Origin: Gemmobacter aquaticus
Lineage (GTDB): Bacteria > Pseudomonadota > Alphaproteobacteria > Rhodobacterales > Rhodobacteraceae
Direction: 5' to 3'
Assembly: GCF_007859075.1 (NCBI RefSeq)
Contig: NZ_VOAK01000020.1
Location: forward strand, 1 to 64,000
DNA length: 64,000 nucleotides
Both the position numbers and the translations under genes were made by a program. Of this stretch, positions 34,863-45,488 are shown piece after piece (positions within the stretch are counted from its first letter, which is position 1; every line of letters starts with the position of its first letter). The notes beneath the pieces were generated by a model. It saw nothing but the letters and a program-made list of their open reading frames with translations, had not been told where the DNA came from and searched no databases.

Positions 34863-35532
34863 CCGCGTTCCACCACAGCGACAGGCGCAACGATTGCGGC
34901 GTCGGTGTCCAGGCGCCAAGGCGCACGCCCGCCTCGCGCAGCACCTCACCCACCCAGACGTTGCAGGTGCGCAGGCCTGAAAAGTCACCCCGGCTGGCGA
35001 AGAAGGCATCCTGTGCGGTCAGCCCTGGCGCCTTGACCAGCCGGCGCAGTCCAAGGTCTTGGTCCAGTCGAGACAGCAGGGCGCGATAGCCTTCTGCGCT
35101 AAGCCTGATCTTTCGCGCCCCCGGGATGTCTTCAAGGGCAACTGCGCCCCAGGCCTCCAGTCGCATGACGGCGCTGTCGCCCAGAACGGCCTTGGCCACT
35201 GCTGCCATTGGCACATCGCTGTAGCTGCCAGCCGACATGTAGAAATCCCGCGCGCCCCAGCCGACCAGCAGCCATTCGGCATTCTCGGCCAGTACCGCCA
35301 CATTCGCATCGGCCGCAAAGGTAAAGCGGCGGCGCAGTTCTGGTGTCAGGGGCAGCAGCAGGTCGTAGTGGATGGGCGTACCGACCAGTCCGATCTCGAT
35401 CCCGGCGGGCCCATCGAAGCGCGCACTCTCTGCAGGCCATAGGGCGCCGAACAGACCGGCGGCGAACCAGAGCGACAGAATCACAAAGGGCGCGGCCAGC
35501 CCCCAGACCAGCCTGCGCCCCCAGATCCGCAT
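34849..35532 (-). CDS. TIGR02117/DUF2459 family protein
   Basis: A 227-residue protein with one N-terminal membrane anchor (LVWGLAAPFVILSLWFAAGL). The family pattern is visible in VGTPIHYDLLLPLTPELR, LLVGWGARDFYM and TCNVWVGEVLREAGV. Function is unknown; the family was first noted near urease genes, which are absent here. It is convergent with the RAM-domain gene and 10 bases from the zinc-finger gene's end. Confidence 0.75.
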   Translation of the reverse strand: MRIWGRRLVWGLAAPFVILSLWFAAGLFGALWPAESARFDGPAGIEIGLVGTPIHYDLLLPLTPELRRRFTFAADANVAVLAENAEWLLVGWGARDFYMSAGSYSDVPMAAVAKAVLGDSAVMRLEAWGAVALEDIPGARKIRLSAEGYRALLSRLDQDLGLRRLVKAPGLTAQDAFFASRGDFSGLRTCNVWVGEVLREAGVRLGAWTPTPQSLRLSLWWNAVRTP

Positions 35533-35542
35533 GATGCGACGC

Positions 35543-35728
35543 TTAGTGGTCGTCGTGGGCGTGTTCGCGATCGATCACATAGCGCTTGTCGCAATAGCCA
35601 CATTCGACAAAGCCGGTGTCCTGCGGAATGGTCAGCCAGACGCGCGGATGTCCAAGCGCGCCCTCTCCCCCGTCGCAGGCCACTTTCCAGTGGGTGACGA
35701 TCTGGGTTTCCGGGGCATCATTGGTCAT
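35543..35728 (-). CDS. CHCC-type zinc-finger protein
   Basis: A 61-residue protein with Cys/His ligands in [19 protein letters not shown] and [13 protein letters not shown], the zf-CHCC pattern shared with the mitochondrial complex I subunit NDUFS6. Small homologues are widespread in alphaproteobacteria and may assist complex I assembly or be zinc carriers; not shown here. It starts with ATG after AGGAGATCAGCCC. Confidence 0.85.
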   Translation of the reverse strand: MTNDAPETQIVTHWKVACDGGEGALGHPRVWLTIPQDTGFVECGYCDKRYVIDREHAHDDH

Positions 35729-35765
35729 GGGCTGATCTCCTGCAACTGGCGGGTCTGGCGAGCGT

Positions 35766-35788
35766 TTTGCCTATTCTAGAAAGGCAAA
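35766..35788. repeat. Inverted repeat upstream of the zinc-finger gene
   Basis: TTTGCCT and AGGCAAA are a perfect 7-bp inverted repeat 9 bases apart, 38 bases upstream of the zinc-finger gene on the minus strand. It could be an operator or the end of the DUF1285 transcript; it lacks a T-run. Confidence 0.35.
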
Positions 35789-35845
35789 GGGGTAGCTTCA
35801 AGGCATAAGCGGTGGATCGCTGGGTCTTTGCCTTGGCAGGGGCCG

Positions 35846-36439
35846 TCAGCCCACCAGATCGGCCTCGCGCATCACTGGAAAGAAGGTGCCGCGGGACCAG
35901 AGGCCGAACCACGCTTCGCCTGCATGTTCCGCAACCTCTCCCAGTTCGATCAGCCGGTAAAAGCTTTTGCGGTCAACGCGCGCTTCCAACCCGCGCCGTA
36001 CCATCACATAGGGTGCAGGATTTGGGGTCGTGGGATCGCGGCCCATCCGCATCGGATGGTCAGGGCCTGCGGTCACCTCGTCGCCGACATTGGTGGTAAA
36101 GGTCAGCTCCGCTCCGTGCTCGCCCTCTTCCAGCCGGAAGTCCACCACGATGAACGGCGCATCCTCGACCGTGATCCCCAGCTTTTCGACCGGCGTGACC
36201 AGATAGTAGCGTCCGTCTTCCAGCTTCAGGATCGAGGCAAACAACCTCACCAGCGGTGCCCGGCCAATCGGCGTACCCTCATGGAACCATGTGCCGTCGC
36301 GGGCAATGCGCATGTCCATCTCGCCGCAATAGGGCGGGTTCCACAGATGCACGGGTGGTGGCCCTTTCTTTCCGGCAGCCTTGGCAACCGCCAGAATGTC
36401 AGAGGTTTCAGACATTTGCCCCGATTTCGCTTTTGTCAT
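35846..36439 (-). CDS. DUF1285 family protein
   Basis: A 197-residue soluble protein recognised by PPPVHLWNPPYCGEMDMRIA, then GTWFHEGTPIGRAPLVRLFA and RYYLVTPVEKLGITVEDAPF. The fold is two beta barrels; function is unknown. It is divergent from moxR, and the two are often neighbours in alphaproteobacteria. The start could also be the ATG at 36415 (MSETSD). Confidence 0.8.
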   Translation of the reverse strand: MTKAKSGQMSETSDILAVAKAAGKKGPPPVHLWNPPYCGEMDMRIARDGTWFHEGTPIGRAPLVRLFASILKLEDGRYYLVTPVEKLGITVEDAPFIVVDFRLEEGEHGAELTFTTNVGDEVTAGPDHPMRMGRDPTTPNPAPYVMVRRGLEARVDRKSFYRLIELGEVAEHAGEAWFGLWSRGTFFPVMREADLVG

Positions 36440-36476
36440 TTGTGCCGCGCCCCGCGATCCGCTCTAATGCGCAGGA

Positions 36477-36482
36477 TATAAT
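36477..36482 (+). promoter_or_regulatory. -10 element of the moxR operon
   Basis: An exact TATAAT lies 18 bases before the moxR ATG at 36501. A transcript start near 36489 would exclude the upstream TTG at 36486 as translation start. No good -35 is seen at the right distance. Confidence 0.45.
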
Positions 36483-36500
36483 GCTTTGAAGGGCAAAGTC

Positions 36501-37495
<995 letters not shown>

Positions 37496-37499
<4 letters not shown>

Positions 37500-38368
37500 C
37501 ACCGCAATCCGATCTCCGCGCCCGCGCCGAGGAGTTGGGGCAGTCTTTGCCCCCGCTTCTGGCGGCGGCCGAACATCTGGCTGCGGCCATAATGCTGGGG
37601 GAACACGGGCGCCGCCGCGCCGGAATGGGGGATGAGTTCTGGCAATACCGGCAGGTCCATGCGGGCGACAGCGCCCGGATGATCGACTGGCGCAGGTCGG
37701 GCCGGGGCGACGTGCAATATGTGCGTGAACGCGAATGGCAGGCCGCGCAAAGCGTGTCGATCTGGGTGGATCCCTCGGCCTCGATGCGCTTTACGGGCGA
37801 CAAGGCGCGCGCGCCAAAGGCTGATCGCGCAAGGTTGCTGGCGCTGGCTCTCTCTGTTCTTCTGTTGCGCGGGGGCGAACGTGTGGGCCTGATGGGCGGG
37901 CTGACCCCGCCGCGATCCGGGCGGGCGCAGGCGGAACGGCTTGCACGGGCGCTGGCGCAGGACGGTGCCGAAGACTATGGCCGGCCCGAAACGACAGGCC
38001 TTGCCGCCCATGGCCAGGCGGTGCTGATTTCGGATTTCATGGGGGACCTTGCGGCGGTCGAGGATGCCATCGGCGTGGCCATGGCCCGGGGCGTGCGGGG
38101 CGCGCTTCTTCAGGTACTCGATCCGGCCGAAGAGGATTTCCCCTTTGATGGCCGGACGATCTTTGAATCCATGGCGGGCTCTCTTCGCTATGAAACGCAG
38201 CGCGCCGGCGATCTGCGCAGCCGCTATCTCGCCCGGCTGGCAGAGCGGCGCGAGCGCCTTGCGACGCTGGCGCGCCTTTCAGGCTGGCAGTTCACCCAGC
38301 ACCATACGGGGCAGGGCGCGCAGCCCGCACTTCTGTGGCTTTATCGTGCGCTGGAGGCCGGGTTCTGA
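37496..38368 (+). CDS. DUF58 domain protein (VWA-like, MoxR partner)
   Basis: A 290-residue protein. The DUF58 signature is GDSARMIDWRRSGRGDVQYVR preceded by GRRRAGMGDEFWQYR; the VWA-like strand is SVSIWVDPSASMRF, with a MIDAS-like DPSAS. It starts at GTG 37496, overlapping the moxR stop by 4 bases (GTGA). In known cases the DUF58 protein is the substrate or adaptor of the MoxR ATPase. Confidence 0.88.
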
Positions 38369-41118
38369 TGTGGACGCTTGGCGCCATCGGCTTCACCTCG
38401 CCGCTGGTATTGGGGGCGCTGCTGGCGCTGCCGCTTCTGTGGATCCTGCTGCGGGCGGTGCCGCCCGCACCGATCCGGCGGCGCTTTCCGGGTGTGGCGC
38501 TGCTTCTCGGGCTTAAGGACACGGATACCGAAACCGAACGCACGCCGCTGTGGCTGCTCCTCTTGCGGGCGGCGGCAGTCGCGGCGGCGATCATCGCCTT
38601 TGCTGGCCCGGTGCTCAACCCCTCGCAGCCCAAGGTTACGCCCGACCTGCCGCTTCTGGTGGTCATCGACGGGGGCTGGGCGGATGCGCGCGACTGGCCG
38701 CGCCGGATTGAACGCGCCCGTCTGATCGTCGAAGAGGCGGGCCGCAGTGGTCGCACCGTCGCCGCGATCCGCCTGACCGATACGCCCGCGCGGCCCGAGT
38801 TTCAGACCGCACAGCCCGTGCTTGACCGGATTGCCGGGCTTTCGCCCTTGCCCTTTGATCCCATGGATGCAGACTGGATCGCAGCGCTGCCTGAGGGTGG
38901 GTTTGAGACCTACTGGATTGCCAGCGGGCTGGATCATCCGGGTCGGTCCGACCTGCTTGCCGCGTTGCAGGGGCGTGGGCCGTTGCGCGTCTTTGAAACC
39001 GCGCGCCCCGTTGTCGCGCTTGCTCCGGTCGCGTTCAAGGATGGCGCCGTGCAGATCCGCGGCCTGCGCCAGCCTGCCGGCACGCAGATGGAGGTGGATG
39101 TCGCCGCGCGTGGGCTGGACCCCGCCGGGATTGACCGGGAACTTGCGCGCGCCACGCTGACATTTGCCACCGGCAAGACCGAGACCGAGGCTGCGCTGAA
39201 CCTGCCGCCCGAACTGCGTAACCGCCTGACCCGGTTCGAGATGGCGGGGATCCGCACCGCAGGCTCAGTCACGCTGACCGATGACAGCCTGAAGCGGCGC
39301 AAGGTCGCGCTGATCGGTGGCAGTGCCGGGCGCGAAGGGCTGCTGCTTCTGTCGCCCACCCATTACCTGCGGCAGGCACTGGCGCCGGTGGCCGAACTGA
39401 TCGACGGCAGCCTTGTCGATGTGCTAAAGGCCAGCCCCGATGTGATCATCCTTGCCGATGTTGCGCGGCTGACGGCCGAAGAAAACAATGGTCTGGTGAA
39501 ATGGGTTGATGCAGGCGGGCTTCTGCTGCGCTTTGCCGGGCCGCGGCTCGCGGCCTCGGATGTGGCGCGCATGGAAGAGGACCCGCTTCTGCCCGTGCGC
39601 CTGCGCGAGGGTGGCCGTGCGCTTGGCGGCGCCATGAGCTGGGGTAGCCCTCGCACGCTGGCGCCTTTCGCCGAGACGAGCCCATTCTACGGCCTTTCGG
39701 TGCCGGCAGAGGTGACGGTCAAGGCGCAGGTTCTGGCCCAGCCCGACCCTGATCTTGCCGCGCGCTCGATCGCCATGCTGGAGGACGGCACCCCCCTTGT
39801 GACGCGCAAGGCGCTTGGGCAGGGGCAGGTGGTACTGTTCCATGTCACCGCAAATGCCGAATGGTCGTCGCTGCCGCTGTCGGGCTTGTTCGTCCAGATG
39901 CTGGAACGGCTGGCTGTCTCGACCCGCCCCGCACTGCCCGAGGCTGCCGATCTGGCTGGTCAGACCTTTGCGCCGCAACAGGTGCTTGATGCCTTTGGTG
40001 TCTTGCAAGACCCCACGGGCCTGCCCGGCGTGCCGGGAGAGGCGCTTGCAACGGGCCAACCGGGCCCCGATCGCCTGCCGGGATTGTATGCGGGCGAGGA
40101 TCGGCTGATCGCCCTGAACGTGATCAGCCCCGAGACAAGCCTTGCGCCTGCCGTCTGGCCCGCCAACGTGCCGGTCGAGGGGCTGGAGGCTGCGCAGGAG
40201 CAACCCTTGAAGGGCAGCTTCCTCGCCGCCGCCCTGATCCTGCTGGCAGCAGATGTGCTGGCGGCGCTTTTGGTTTCGGGTCGCCTGTCGGGCAACCTTG
40301 CGGCGCGTCTGGGACTTGTGCTGGCCCTGCTGGGCCTTGCCCCGACAGAGGGGCGCGCGCAGTCGGGCGATGATGCATTCGCGCTGACGGCAACCACCGA
40401 GTTGCGGCTGGCCTATGTGGTTACAGGCGATATGCGGGTAGATGGGTTGTCAGAGGCCGGATTGCGCGGCCTGGGCCAGCAGCTCTTCGGGCGCACCACG
40501 GTCGAGCCGGCCGAGCCGATTGCCGTTGATATTGAACGCGACGAACTTGCGTTCTTTCCCTTTCTCTACTGGCCGGTGACGGCGGATCAGCCGCTGCCTT
40601 CGGTTCAGGCCTATGGCAAGCTGAACGAGTTTCTGCGGACTGGCGGCATGATCCTCTTTGATACCCGCGACGCCAACACGCCGGGCGGCACCTCGGCCGA
40701 GGCACGCAGGTTGCAGTTGATTGCTGCGGCACTGGACATCCCGCCGCTGGAGCCTATCCCCACCGATCATGTGCTGACCCGGACCTTCTATCTGTTGCAG
40801 GACTTTCCCGGACGGCAGAACGGCACGATCTGGGTCGAGGCCGCGCCACCCGATGCCGAGCAGGCCGAGGGGATGCCATTCCGCAATCTCAACGACGGGG
40901 TAACGCCGGTGGTGATTGGCGGAAACGACTGGGCCGCAGCCTGGGCTGTGGATGAGCGCGGGCTGCCACTCTATCCGGTGGGGCGTGGTTCGGGCGGCGA
41001 ACGCCAGCGCGAGATTGCCTATCGGTTCGGGATCAACCTTGTGATGCATGTGTTCACCGGAAACTACAAATCCGATCAGGTCCATGTGCCCGCGCTGCTG
41101 GAAAGGCTGGGGCAATGA
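38368..41118 (+). CDS. BatA/DUF4159 membrane protein
   Basis: A 916-residue membrane protein. The N-terminal BatA segment has two membrane helices (SPLVLGALLALPLLWILL and LLLLRAAAVAAAIIAFAG), followed by a long extracytoplasmic part; helices near 615-660 (SFLAAALILLAADVLAALLV) precede the C-terminal DUF4159 domain (ELRLAYVVTGDMRVDGLSEA ... GGMILFDTRDANTPGG). The latter resembles a glutamine-amidotransferase-like fold. ATG and previous stop share one base (TGATG). The role is presumably in envelope complex maturation with MoxR; unproven. Confidence 0.85.
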   Translation: MWTLGAIGFTSPLVLGALLALPLLWILLRAVPPAPIRRRFPGVALLLGLKDTDTETERTPLWLLLLRAAAVAAAIIAFAGPVLNPSQPKVTPDLPLLVVIDGGWADARDWPRRIERARLIVEEAGRSGRTVAAIRLTDTPARPEFQTAQPVLDRIAGLSPLPFDPMDADWIAALPEGGFETYWIASGLDHPGRSDLLAALQGRGPLRVFETARPVVALAPVAFKDGAVQIRGLRQPAGTQMEVDVAARGLDPAGIDRELARATLTFATGKTETEAALNLPPELRNRLTRFEMAGIRTAGSVTLTDDSLKRRKVALIGGSAGREGLLLLSPTHYLRQALAPVAELIDGSLVDVLKASPDVIILADVARLTAEENNGLVKWVDAGGLLLRFAGPRLAASDVARMEEDPLLPVRLREGGRALGGAMSWGSPRTLAPFAETSPFYGLSVPAEVTVKAQVLAQPDPDLAARSIAMLEDGTPLVTRKALGQGQVVLFHVTANAEWSSLPLSGLFVQMLERLAVSTRPALPEAADLAGQTFAPQQVLDAFGVLQDPTGLPGVPGEALATGQPGPDRLPGLYAGEDRLIALNVISPETSLAPAVWPANVPVEGLEAAQEQPLKGSFLAAALILLAADVLAALLVSGRLSGNLAARLGLVLALLGLAPTEGRAQSGDDAFALTATTELRLAYVVTGDMRVDGLSEAGLRGLGQQLFGRTTVEPAEPIAVDIERDELAFFPFLYWPVTADQPLPSVQAYGKLNEFLRTGGMILFDTRDANTPGGTSAEARRLQLIAAALDIPPLEPIPTDHVLTRTFYLLQDFPGRQNGTIWVEAAPPDAEQAEGMPFRNLNDGVTPVVIGGNDWAAAWAVDERGLPLYPVGRGSGGERQREIAYRFGINLVMHVFTGNYKSDQVHVPALLERLGQ

Positions 41119-43202
41119 TCGGGGGGATGGCCGCATCCATCGTCTTTGACCCGCTGCTGCCCTGGGCGGTCATCACGGGGCTGGCGGTTCTGTGCCTTGG
41201 GCTTGCGCTTTACGCGCTGTGGCGCGGGCTTGCCGGATGGCCATGGCGCACCGGCGCCGCGCTGGCCCTGCTGGCGGCGCTGATGAACCCCGCGATCCAG
41301 CGCGAGGAGCGTAAACCGCTCAGCGACATCGTCATCGCCGTGGTTGACCGCACGTCAAGCCAGAGCGTCGGTGACCGCGCGCTTCAGGCCGAGACGGCCC
41401 TTGCGGCGCTTGAGGCCGAGGTCGCGGCCCTGCCGGGAACAGAGCTGCGCGTCACGACGGTTCTGGATGCGCCCGGGGATGGCGGATCGCCCGTCATGGC
41501 GGCGCTGGCCGAGGCAATCGCCGCCGAACCCCGCGACCGGATCGCGGGGGCGGTGATCATCTCGGACGGGCGCGTGCATGACATCGAGCTCGCGCCCGCC
41601 ATGCCCGCCCCCCTGCATTTGCTGATGACAGGGCGTGAGTCAGACTGGGATCGCCGGCTGATCGTCAAGAACGCCCCCGCCTTCGCCATCATTGATGAGC
41701 CCGTGACGCTGACCCTGCGGATCGAGGATGCGGGCGATGTGCCTGCTTCGGCCGCGGGCATGGCTGACCTTTCCATCGCCATCGACGGGGGAGAGCCGCA
41801 ATGGTACTCGGTCCCCGTGGGCGAAGATCTGGAACTGCCCGTCACCCTGCCACATGGCGGGCAAAACATCCTGCAGTTCGACGTGGCCGCCGCCGAGGGC
41901 GAGCTGACCACGCGCAACAACAGCTCGGTCACCGCGATCAACGGTGTACGGGATCGACTGCGGGTGCTTCTGGTCTCCGGTGAGCCCCATGCTGGTGAGC
42001 GTGTCTGGCGGAACCTGCTGAAATCCGATCCCTCGGTCGATCTGGTACATTTCACCATCCTGCGCCCGCCGGAAAAGCAGGACGGCGTGCCGGTTGACGA
42101 GTTGTCGCTGATCGCCTTTCCCACGCGAGAGTTGTTTGTCGAAAAGATCGAAGAATTCGACCTGATCATCTTTGACCGCTATCGACTGCGGGGAATCCTG
42201 CCGCAGGCCTATCTTGAGAACGTGCGCGATTATGTCACGCGCGGAGGGACGGTTCTGGTAGCGGCTGGCCCCGAGTTCGGGACGGCCGACAGCCTCTGGC
42301 GCTCACCCTTGGCCGACATTCTGCCCGTCACCACCACCAGCCGCGTGCTGGAGGGGGGCTTCCGCCCGGCGCTGACCGATCTGGGGCAACGCCATCCGGT
42401 GACGCAGGGCCTTGATGCCCGTGCGCCCGAAGGGGGATGGGGCCGCTGGTTCCGGCAGATCGAGATCTCGGCTCGTGGCGCCGGTCAGGTGGTGATGGAG
42501 GGGCTGGAACGCCGTCCGCTGCTGGTTCTCGCGCGCGAGGGCGAAGGGCGGGTGGCCGTGCTGGCCTCGGACCACGCCTGGTTGTGGGGCCGGGGGTATG
42601 AGGGCGGTGGCCCGCAGCTTGAACTGCTGCGCCGGCTTGCACACTGGATGCTGAAAGAGCCGGAGCTTGAGGAAGAGACGCTCTCGGCGGAACCGAAAGA
42701 GCAATCGATCGTCGTCAGCCGCCGCACGCTGTCCGAAACGCCGCCCGATGCGGTGGAGGTGACCTTGCCTGATGGTACTGTCACCGCGCTGGCATTGCCG
42801 CAGGTTTCACCGGGGCATTACCGGGCCGAGATGCCTGCGCCGCAGCAGGGCCTTTACCGGCTAAAGCAGGGTGAACTTTCGACCGTCGTCGCCGTAGGCC
42901 CGCCATCCCCGCGTGAGTTCGAGGAGACGCTCGCCTCGGCCGAGGTGCTGGAGCCAGTGGTGGAGGCGGCAGGGGGCGGTGTTCTCAGAATCGAGGATGG
43001 TCTGCCCGACCTGCGGACCGTGGGCGAGGGGCGGACCGCCGCCGGTCGCGGCTGGATCGGCATTACGCCACGGGGTGCCCATGTCACGCAGGATATCCGC
43101 ATTTCGGCACTGCTGCCCGAATGGGTCTGGCTGGCGATTGCCTCGGCCTTAATCTTGCTCGCATGGCTGCGCGAGGGGCGTTTGGGCGGAAAGGCTGTCT
43201 AG
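41115..43202 (+). CDS. Large membrane protein with glutamine-amidotransferase-like fold
   Basis: A 695-residue protein. Two membrane helices at the N-terminus (LLPWAVITGLAVLCLGLALY, WPWRTGAALALLAALM) and one at the C-terminus (WVWLAIASALILLAWL) flank a periplasmic body containing a VWA-like strand SDIVIAVVDRTSSQSVGD and the GATase-1-like segment YVTRGGTVLVAAGPEFG with the end FRQIEISARG. No catalytic Cys is seen at the nucleophile elbow, so it is probably a binding fold. Its ATG overlaps the previous stop by 4 bases. It closes the moxR operon. Confidence 0.8.
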   Translation: MIGGMAASIVFDPLLPWAVITGLAVLCLGLALYALWRGLAGWPWRTGAALALLAALMNPAIQREERKPLSDIVIAVVDRTSSQSVGDRALQAETALAALEAEVAALPGTELRVTTVLDAPGDGGSPVMAALAEAIAAEPRDRIAGAVIISDGRVHDIELAPAMPAPLHLLMTGRESDWDRRLIVKNAPAFAIIDEPVTLTLRIEDAGDVPASAAGMADLSIAIDGGEPQWYSVPVGEDLELPVTLPHGGQNILQFDVAAAEGELTTRNNSSVTAINGVRDRLRVLLVSGEPHAGERVWRNLLKSDPSVDLVHFTILRPPEKQDGVPVDELSLIAFPTRELFVEKIEEFDLIIFDRYRLRGILPQAYLENVRDYVTRGGTVLVAAGPEFGTADSLWRSPLADILPVTTTSRVLEGGFRPALTDLGQRHPVTQGLDARAPEGGWGRWFRQIEISARGAGQVVMEGLERRPLLVLAREGEGRVAVLASDHAWLWGRGYEGGGPQLELLRRLAHWMLKEPELEEETLSAEPKEQSIVVSRRTLSETPPDAVEVTLPDGTVTALALPQVSPGHYRAEMPAPQQGLYRLKQGELSTVVAVGPPSPREFEETLASAEVLEPVVEAAGGGVLRIEDGLPDLRTVGEGRTAAGRGWIGITPRGAHVTQDIRISALLPEWVWLAIASALILLAWLREGRLGGKAV

Positions 43203-43207
43203 GCGCC

Positions 43208-43930
43208 CTAATGCCGGGGCGGCGGGGCGTCTTCAGTCAGCCGGGCGATGATCGCCTCGCGGCTTTGCGAGGCGAACTCTCTCCGGATCAGTGTGGCGAA
43301 GGTCGCCCCCATCGTCACGATCAGCGCCCAGGGTCCAAGCAGCCAGCCAAGCGCGCCGAGCGCATAGTAGACCGACCGCAGCCCCCGGTTGTAGTTGCGC
43401 GCGGCGGTGATGTTCACCTCGGCCGCGCGGGCCGCGCGTTCATAGGCGCGCGGGTGATGGATGTCGTTCGGAACCGAGGCCAGCAGCACCGAGCAATAGC
43501 CGAACAGCCGGTGCGACCAGACGAACATCAGGAACGCATTCACCACAAAGGCCAGCACGAACAGGATCTTGGCCTTCATGATCAGCGCAGGTCCTGCGTC
43601 CAGATCGAACGAGGTGGCAAGCCCCTGCAGCGGCGTCGTATCCGACACCAGCGCAAGACCCGCACCCAACCCGATCAGGCAGGACGAGGCGTAAAAGGTG
43701 ATCCCTTGCCGCAGCCCGTCCAGAATGGTCGCATCGAAGATCCGCGGCTGGCGCGTCACCATCTCGCGCATCCAGTCGCGCCGGTAATGCACCATGATCT
43801 GCGAGACCGAAGGGCGACGGAAGGTCGGGCTTTCGATCAGCCGTTGCAGGACAATGGCACCGGTCAGCGAAAAGCCGACAGCGAGCGCATCCGCAGGCGT
43901 GAACAGGCGAAGGATTGAAATGGCGTCCAT
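43208..43930 (-). CDS. DUF599 family membrane protein
   Basis: A 240-residue protein with four hydrophobic segments (ADALAVGFSLTGAIVLQRLI, GITFYASSCLIGLGAGLALV, AKILFVLAFVVNAFLMFVWS, LGALGWLLGPWALIVTMGA). The DUF599 signature is RRDWMREMVTRQPRIFDATI. Function is unknown. Convergent with the moxR operon (5 bases apart), divergent from glcD. Confidence 0.82.
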   Translation of the reverse strand: MDAISILRLFTPADALAVGFSLTGAIVLQRLIESPTFRRPSVSQIMVHYRRDWMREMVTRQPRIFDATILDGLRQGITFYASSCLIGLGAGLALVSDTTPLQGLATSFDLDAGPALIMKAKILFVLAFVVNAFLMFVWSHRLFGYCSVLLASVPNDIHHPRAYERAARAAEVNITAARNYNRGLRSVYYALGALGWLLGPWALIVTMGATFATLIRREFASQSREAIIARLTEDAPPPRH

Positions 43931-43958
43931 GATCCTTGTCTAGCGTGACCGCGCGGCC

Positions 43959-43996
43959 TTGCCAAATTGTAAAATTGGTTATATAAGTTTACCAAA
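43959..43996 (+). promoter_or_regulatory. glcDEF promoter with GntR-type half-sites
   Basis: A -35 TTGCCA (43959-43964) and -10 TATAAG (43982-43987) are 17 bases apart. Three half-sites overlap it: CCAA (43962-43965), TTGG (43975-43978) and CCAA (43992-43995); the latter two form TTGGT-N11-ACCAA. FadR/GlcC/LldR-type GntR regulators use TTGGT/ACCAA half-sites. No such regulator gene is in the window. Confidence 0.55.
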
Positions 43997-44012
43997 TATA
44001 GGGAGGGTAGCC

Positions 44013-45446
44013 ATGGACATGCCGGTTCCAAGCCCGTCGATCCTTGCACGCAAGGATCGCATCGTCGCTCGGCTGCGGGCTGTCTTGCCGGCAGATGCGG
44101 TGATCCATGATCCGCAAGAGGTGCTCGCCTATGAATGCGATGCGCTTTCCGCCTATCGATGCCCCCCGCTTGTTGCCGTTCTGCCGCGCACGACGGCCGA
44201 GGTTTCGGCCGTGCTGCGCATCTGCCATGAAGAGGGCGTGCCGGTCGTCCCGCGTGGGGCGGGCACGTCGCTGGCTGGCGGTGCACTGCCCACCGCAGAC
44301 AGCGTGATCCTTGGTGTTGCCCGCATGACCGAGGTGCTGGAGGTCAGCTTCCCCGACCGCTTCATCCGGGTGCAGACCGGCCGGACCAACCTTGCCGTAA
44401 CCGCCGCCGTCGAAGACGAAGGGTTTTTCTATGCCCCCGACCCCTCAAGCCAGCTCGCCTGTGCGATCGCGGGCAATATCGCGATGAACTCGGGCGGGGC
44501 GCATTGTCTGAAATACGGGGTGACCACCAACAACCTGCTGGGCGTGACCATGGTCATGATGGATGGCCGCGTGGTCGAGGTCGGCGGGCCGTGGATGGAT
44601 GCGCCAGGGCTGGATCTTCTGGGCCTGATCTGCGGATCCGAAGGTCAGCTCGGGGTGGTGACCGAGGCGACCCTGCGCATCCTGCCCAAGCCCGAAGGCG
44701 CGCTGCCAGTGCTGATCGGCTTCGACTCCTCCGAAGTGGCCGGCGCCTGTGTCTCTGACATCATCAAGGCGGGGGTCTTACCGGTTGCGATCGAGTTCAT
44801 GGACGGCCCCTGCATCAAGGCCTGTGAGGCCTTTGCGCAGGCAGGCTACCCTGACTGCGAGGCGCTTCTGATTGTCGAGGTTGAGGGCGCCGAGGAAGAA
44901 ATCCGTCATCAACTGCACCTGATCATGGACATCGCGCGCCGCCACAATCCGGTCGACCTGCGTGAGGCTGCGGACGCCGATCAGGCCAAGCGCATCTGGC
45001 TGGGCCGCAAATCGGCCTTTGGCGCCATGGGGCAGATCAACGACTACATGTGCCTCGATGGCACGATCCCGGTGTCCAGCCTGCCCTATGTGCTGCGCCG
45101 GATTGGAGAGCTGAGCCGCGATTTTGGACTTGAGGTGGCGAATGTCTTTCATGCGGGCGATGGCAACATGCACCCGTTGATCCTCTACAACGCGAACACG
45201 CCGGGCGATCAGGAAAAATGCGAAGAGCTTGGCGCCGAGATCCTGAAGCTCTGTGTCGAAGTTGGCGGCTGCCTGACGGGCGAGCATGGCGTGGGGATCG
45301 AGAAGCGCGATCTGATGGAGGTGCAGTATGGCCCCCTTGATCTTGAGGCGCAGCTGCGGGTGAAGGACGTGTTCGACCCCCGGTGGCTTCTGAACCCCGC
45401 CAAGGTGTTCCCGCTGCATGTGACTGCCAGCCGCCGTGCGGGTTAA
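44013..45446 (+). CDS. glcD: Glycolate oxidase subunit GlcD (FAD-linked)
   Basis: A 477-residue FAD_binding_4 flavoprotein. FAD contacts are VPVVPRGAGTSLAGGALPT and AGNIAMNSGGAHCLKYGVT, and the C-terminal FAD-oxidase part ends HAGDGNMHPLILYN ... GCLTGEHGVGIEKRD. With GlcE and GlcF it oxidises glycolate (or D-lactate) to glyoxylate (or pyruvate) and passes electrons to the quinone pool. ATG 44013 follows GGGAGGGT. First gene of glcDEF. Confidence 0.95.
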   Translation: MDMPVPSPSILARKDRIVARLRAVLPADAVIHDPQEVLAYECDALSAYRCPPLVAVLPRTTAEVSAVLRICHEEGVPVVPRGAGTSLAGGALPTADSVILGVARMTEVLEVSFPDRFIRVQTGRTNLAVTAAVEDEGFFYAPDPSSQLACAIAGNIAMNSGGAHCLKYGVTTNNLLGVTMVMMDGRVVEVGGPWMDAPGLDLLGLICGSEGQLGVVTEATLRILPKPEGALPVLIGFDSSEVAGACVSDIIKAGVLPVAIEFMDGPCIKACEAFAQAGYPDCEALLIVEVEGAEEEIRHQLHLIMDIARRHNPVDLREAADADQAKRIWLGRKSAFGAMGQINDYMCLDGTIPVSSLPYVLRRIGELSRDFGLEVANVFHAGDGNMHPLILYNANTPGDQEKCEELGAEILKLCVEVGGCLTGEHGVGIEKRDLMEVQYGPLDLEAQLRVKDVFDPRWLLNPAKVFPLHVTASRRAG

Positions 45447-45488
45447 CGCCCGGCGCCGCATCTGCCCCTCAGTTTGACTGGAAAGACA

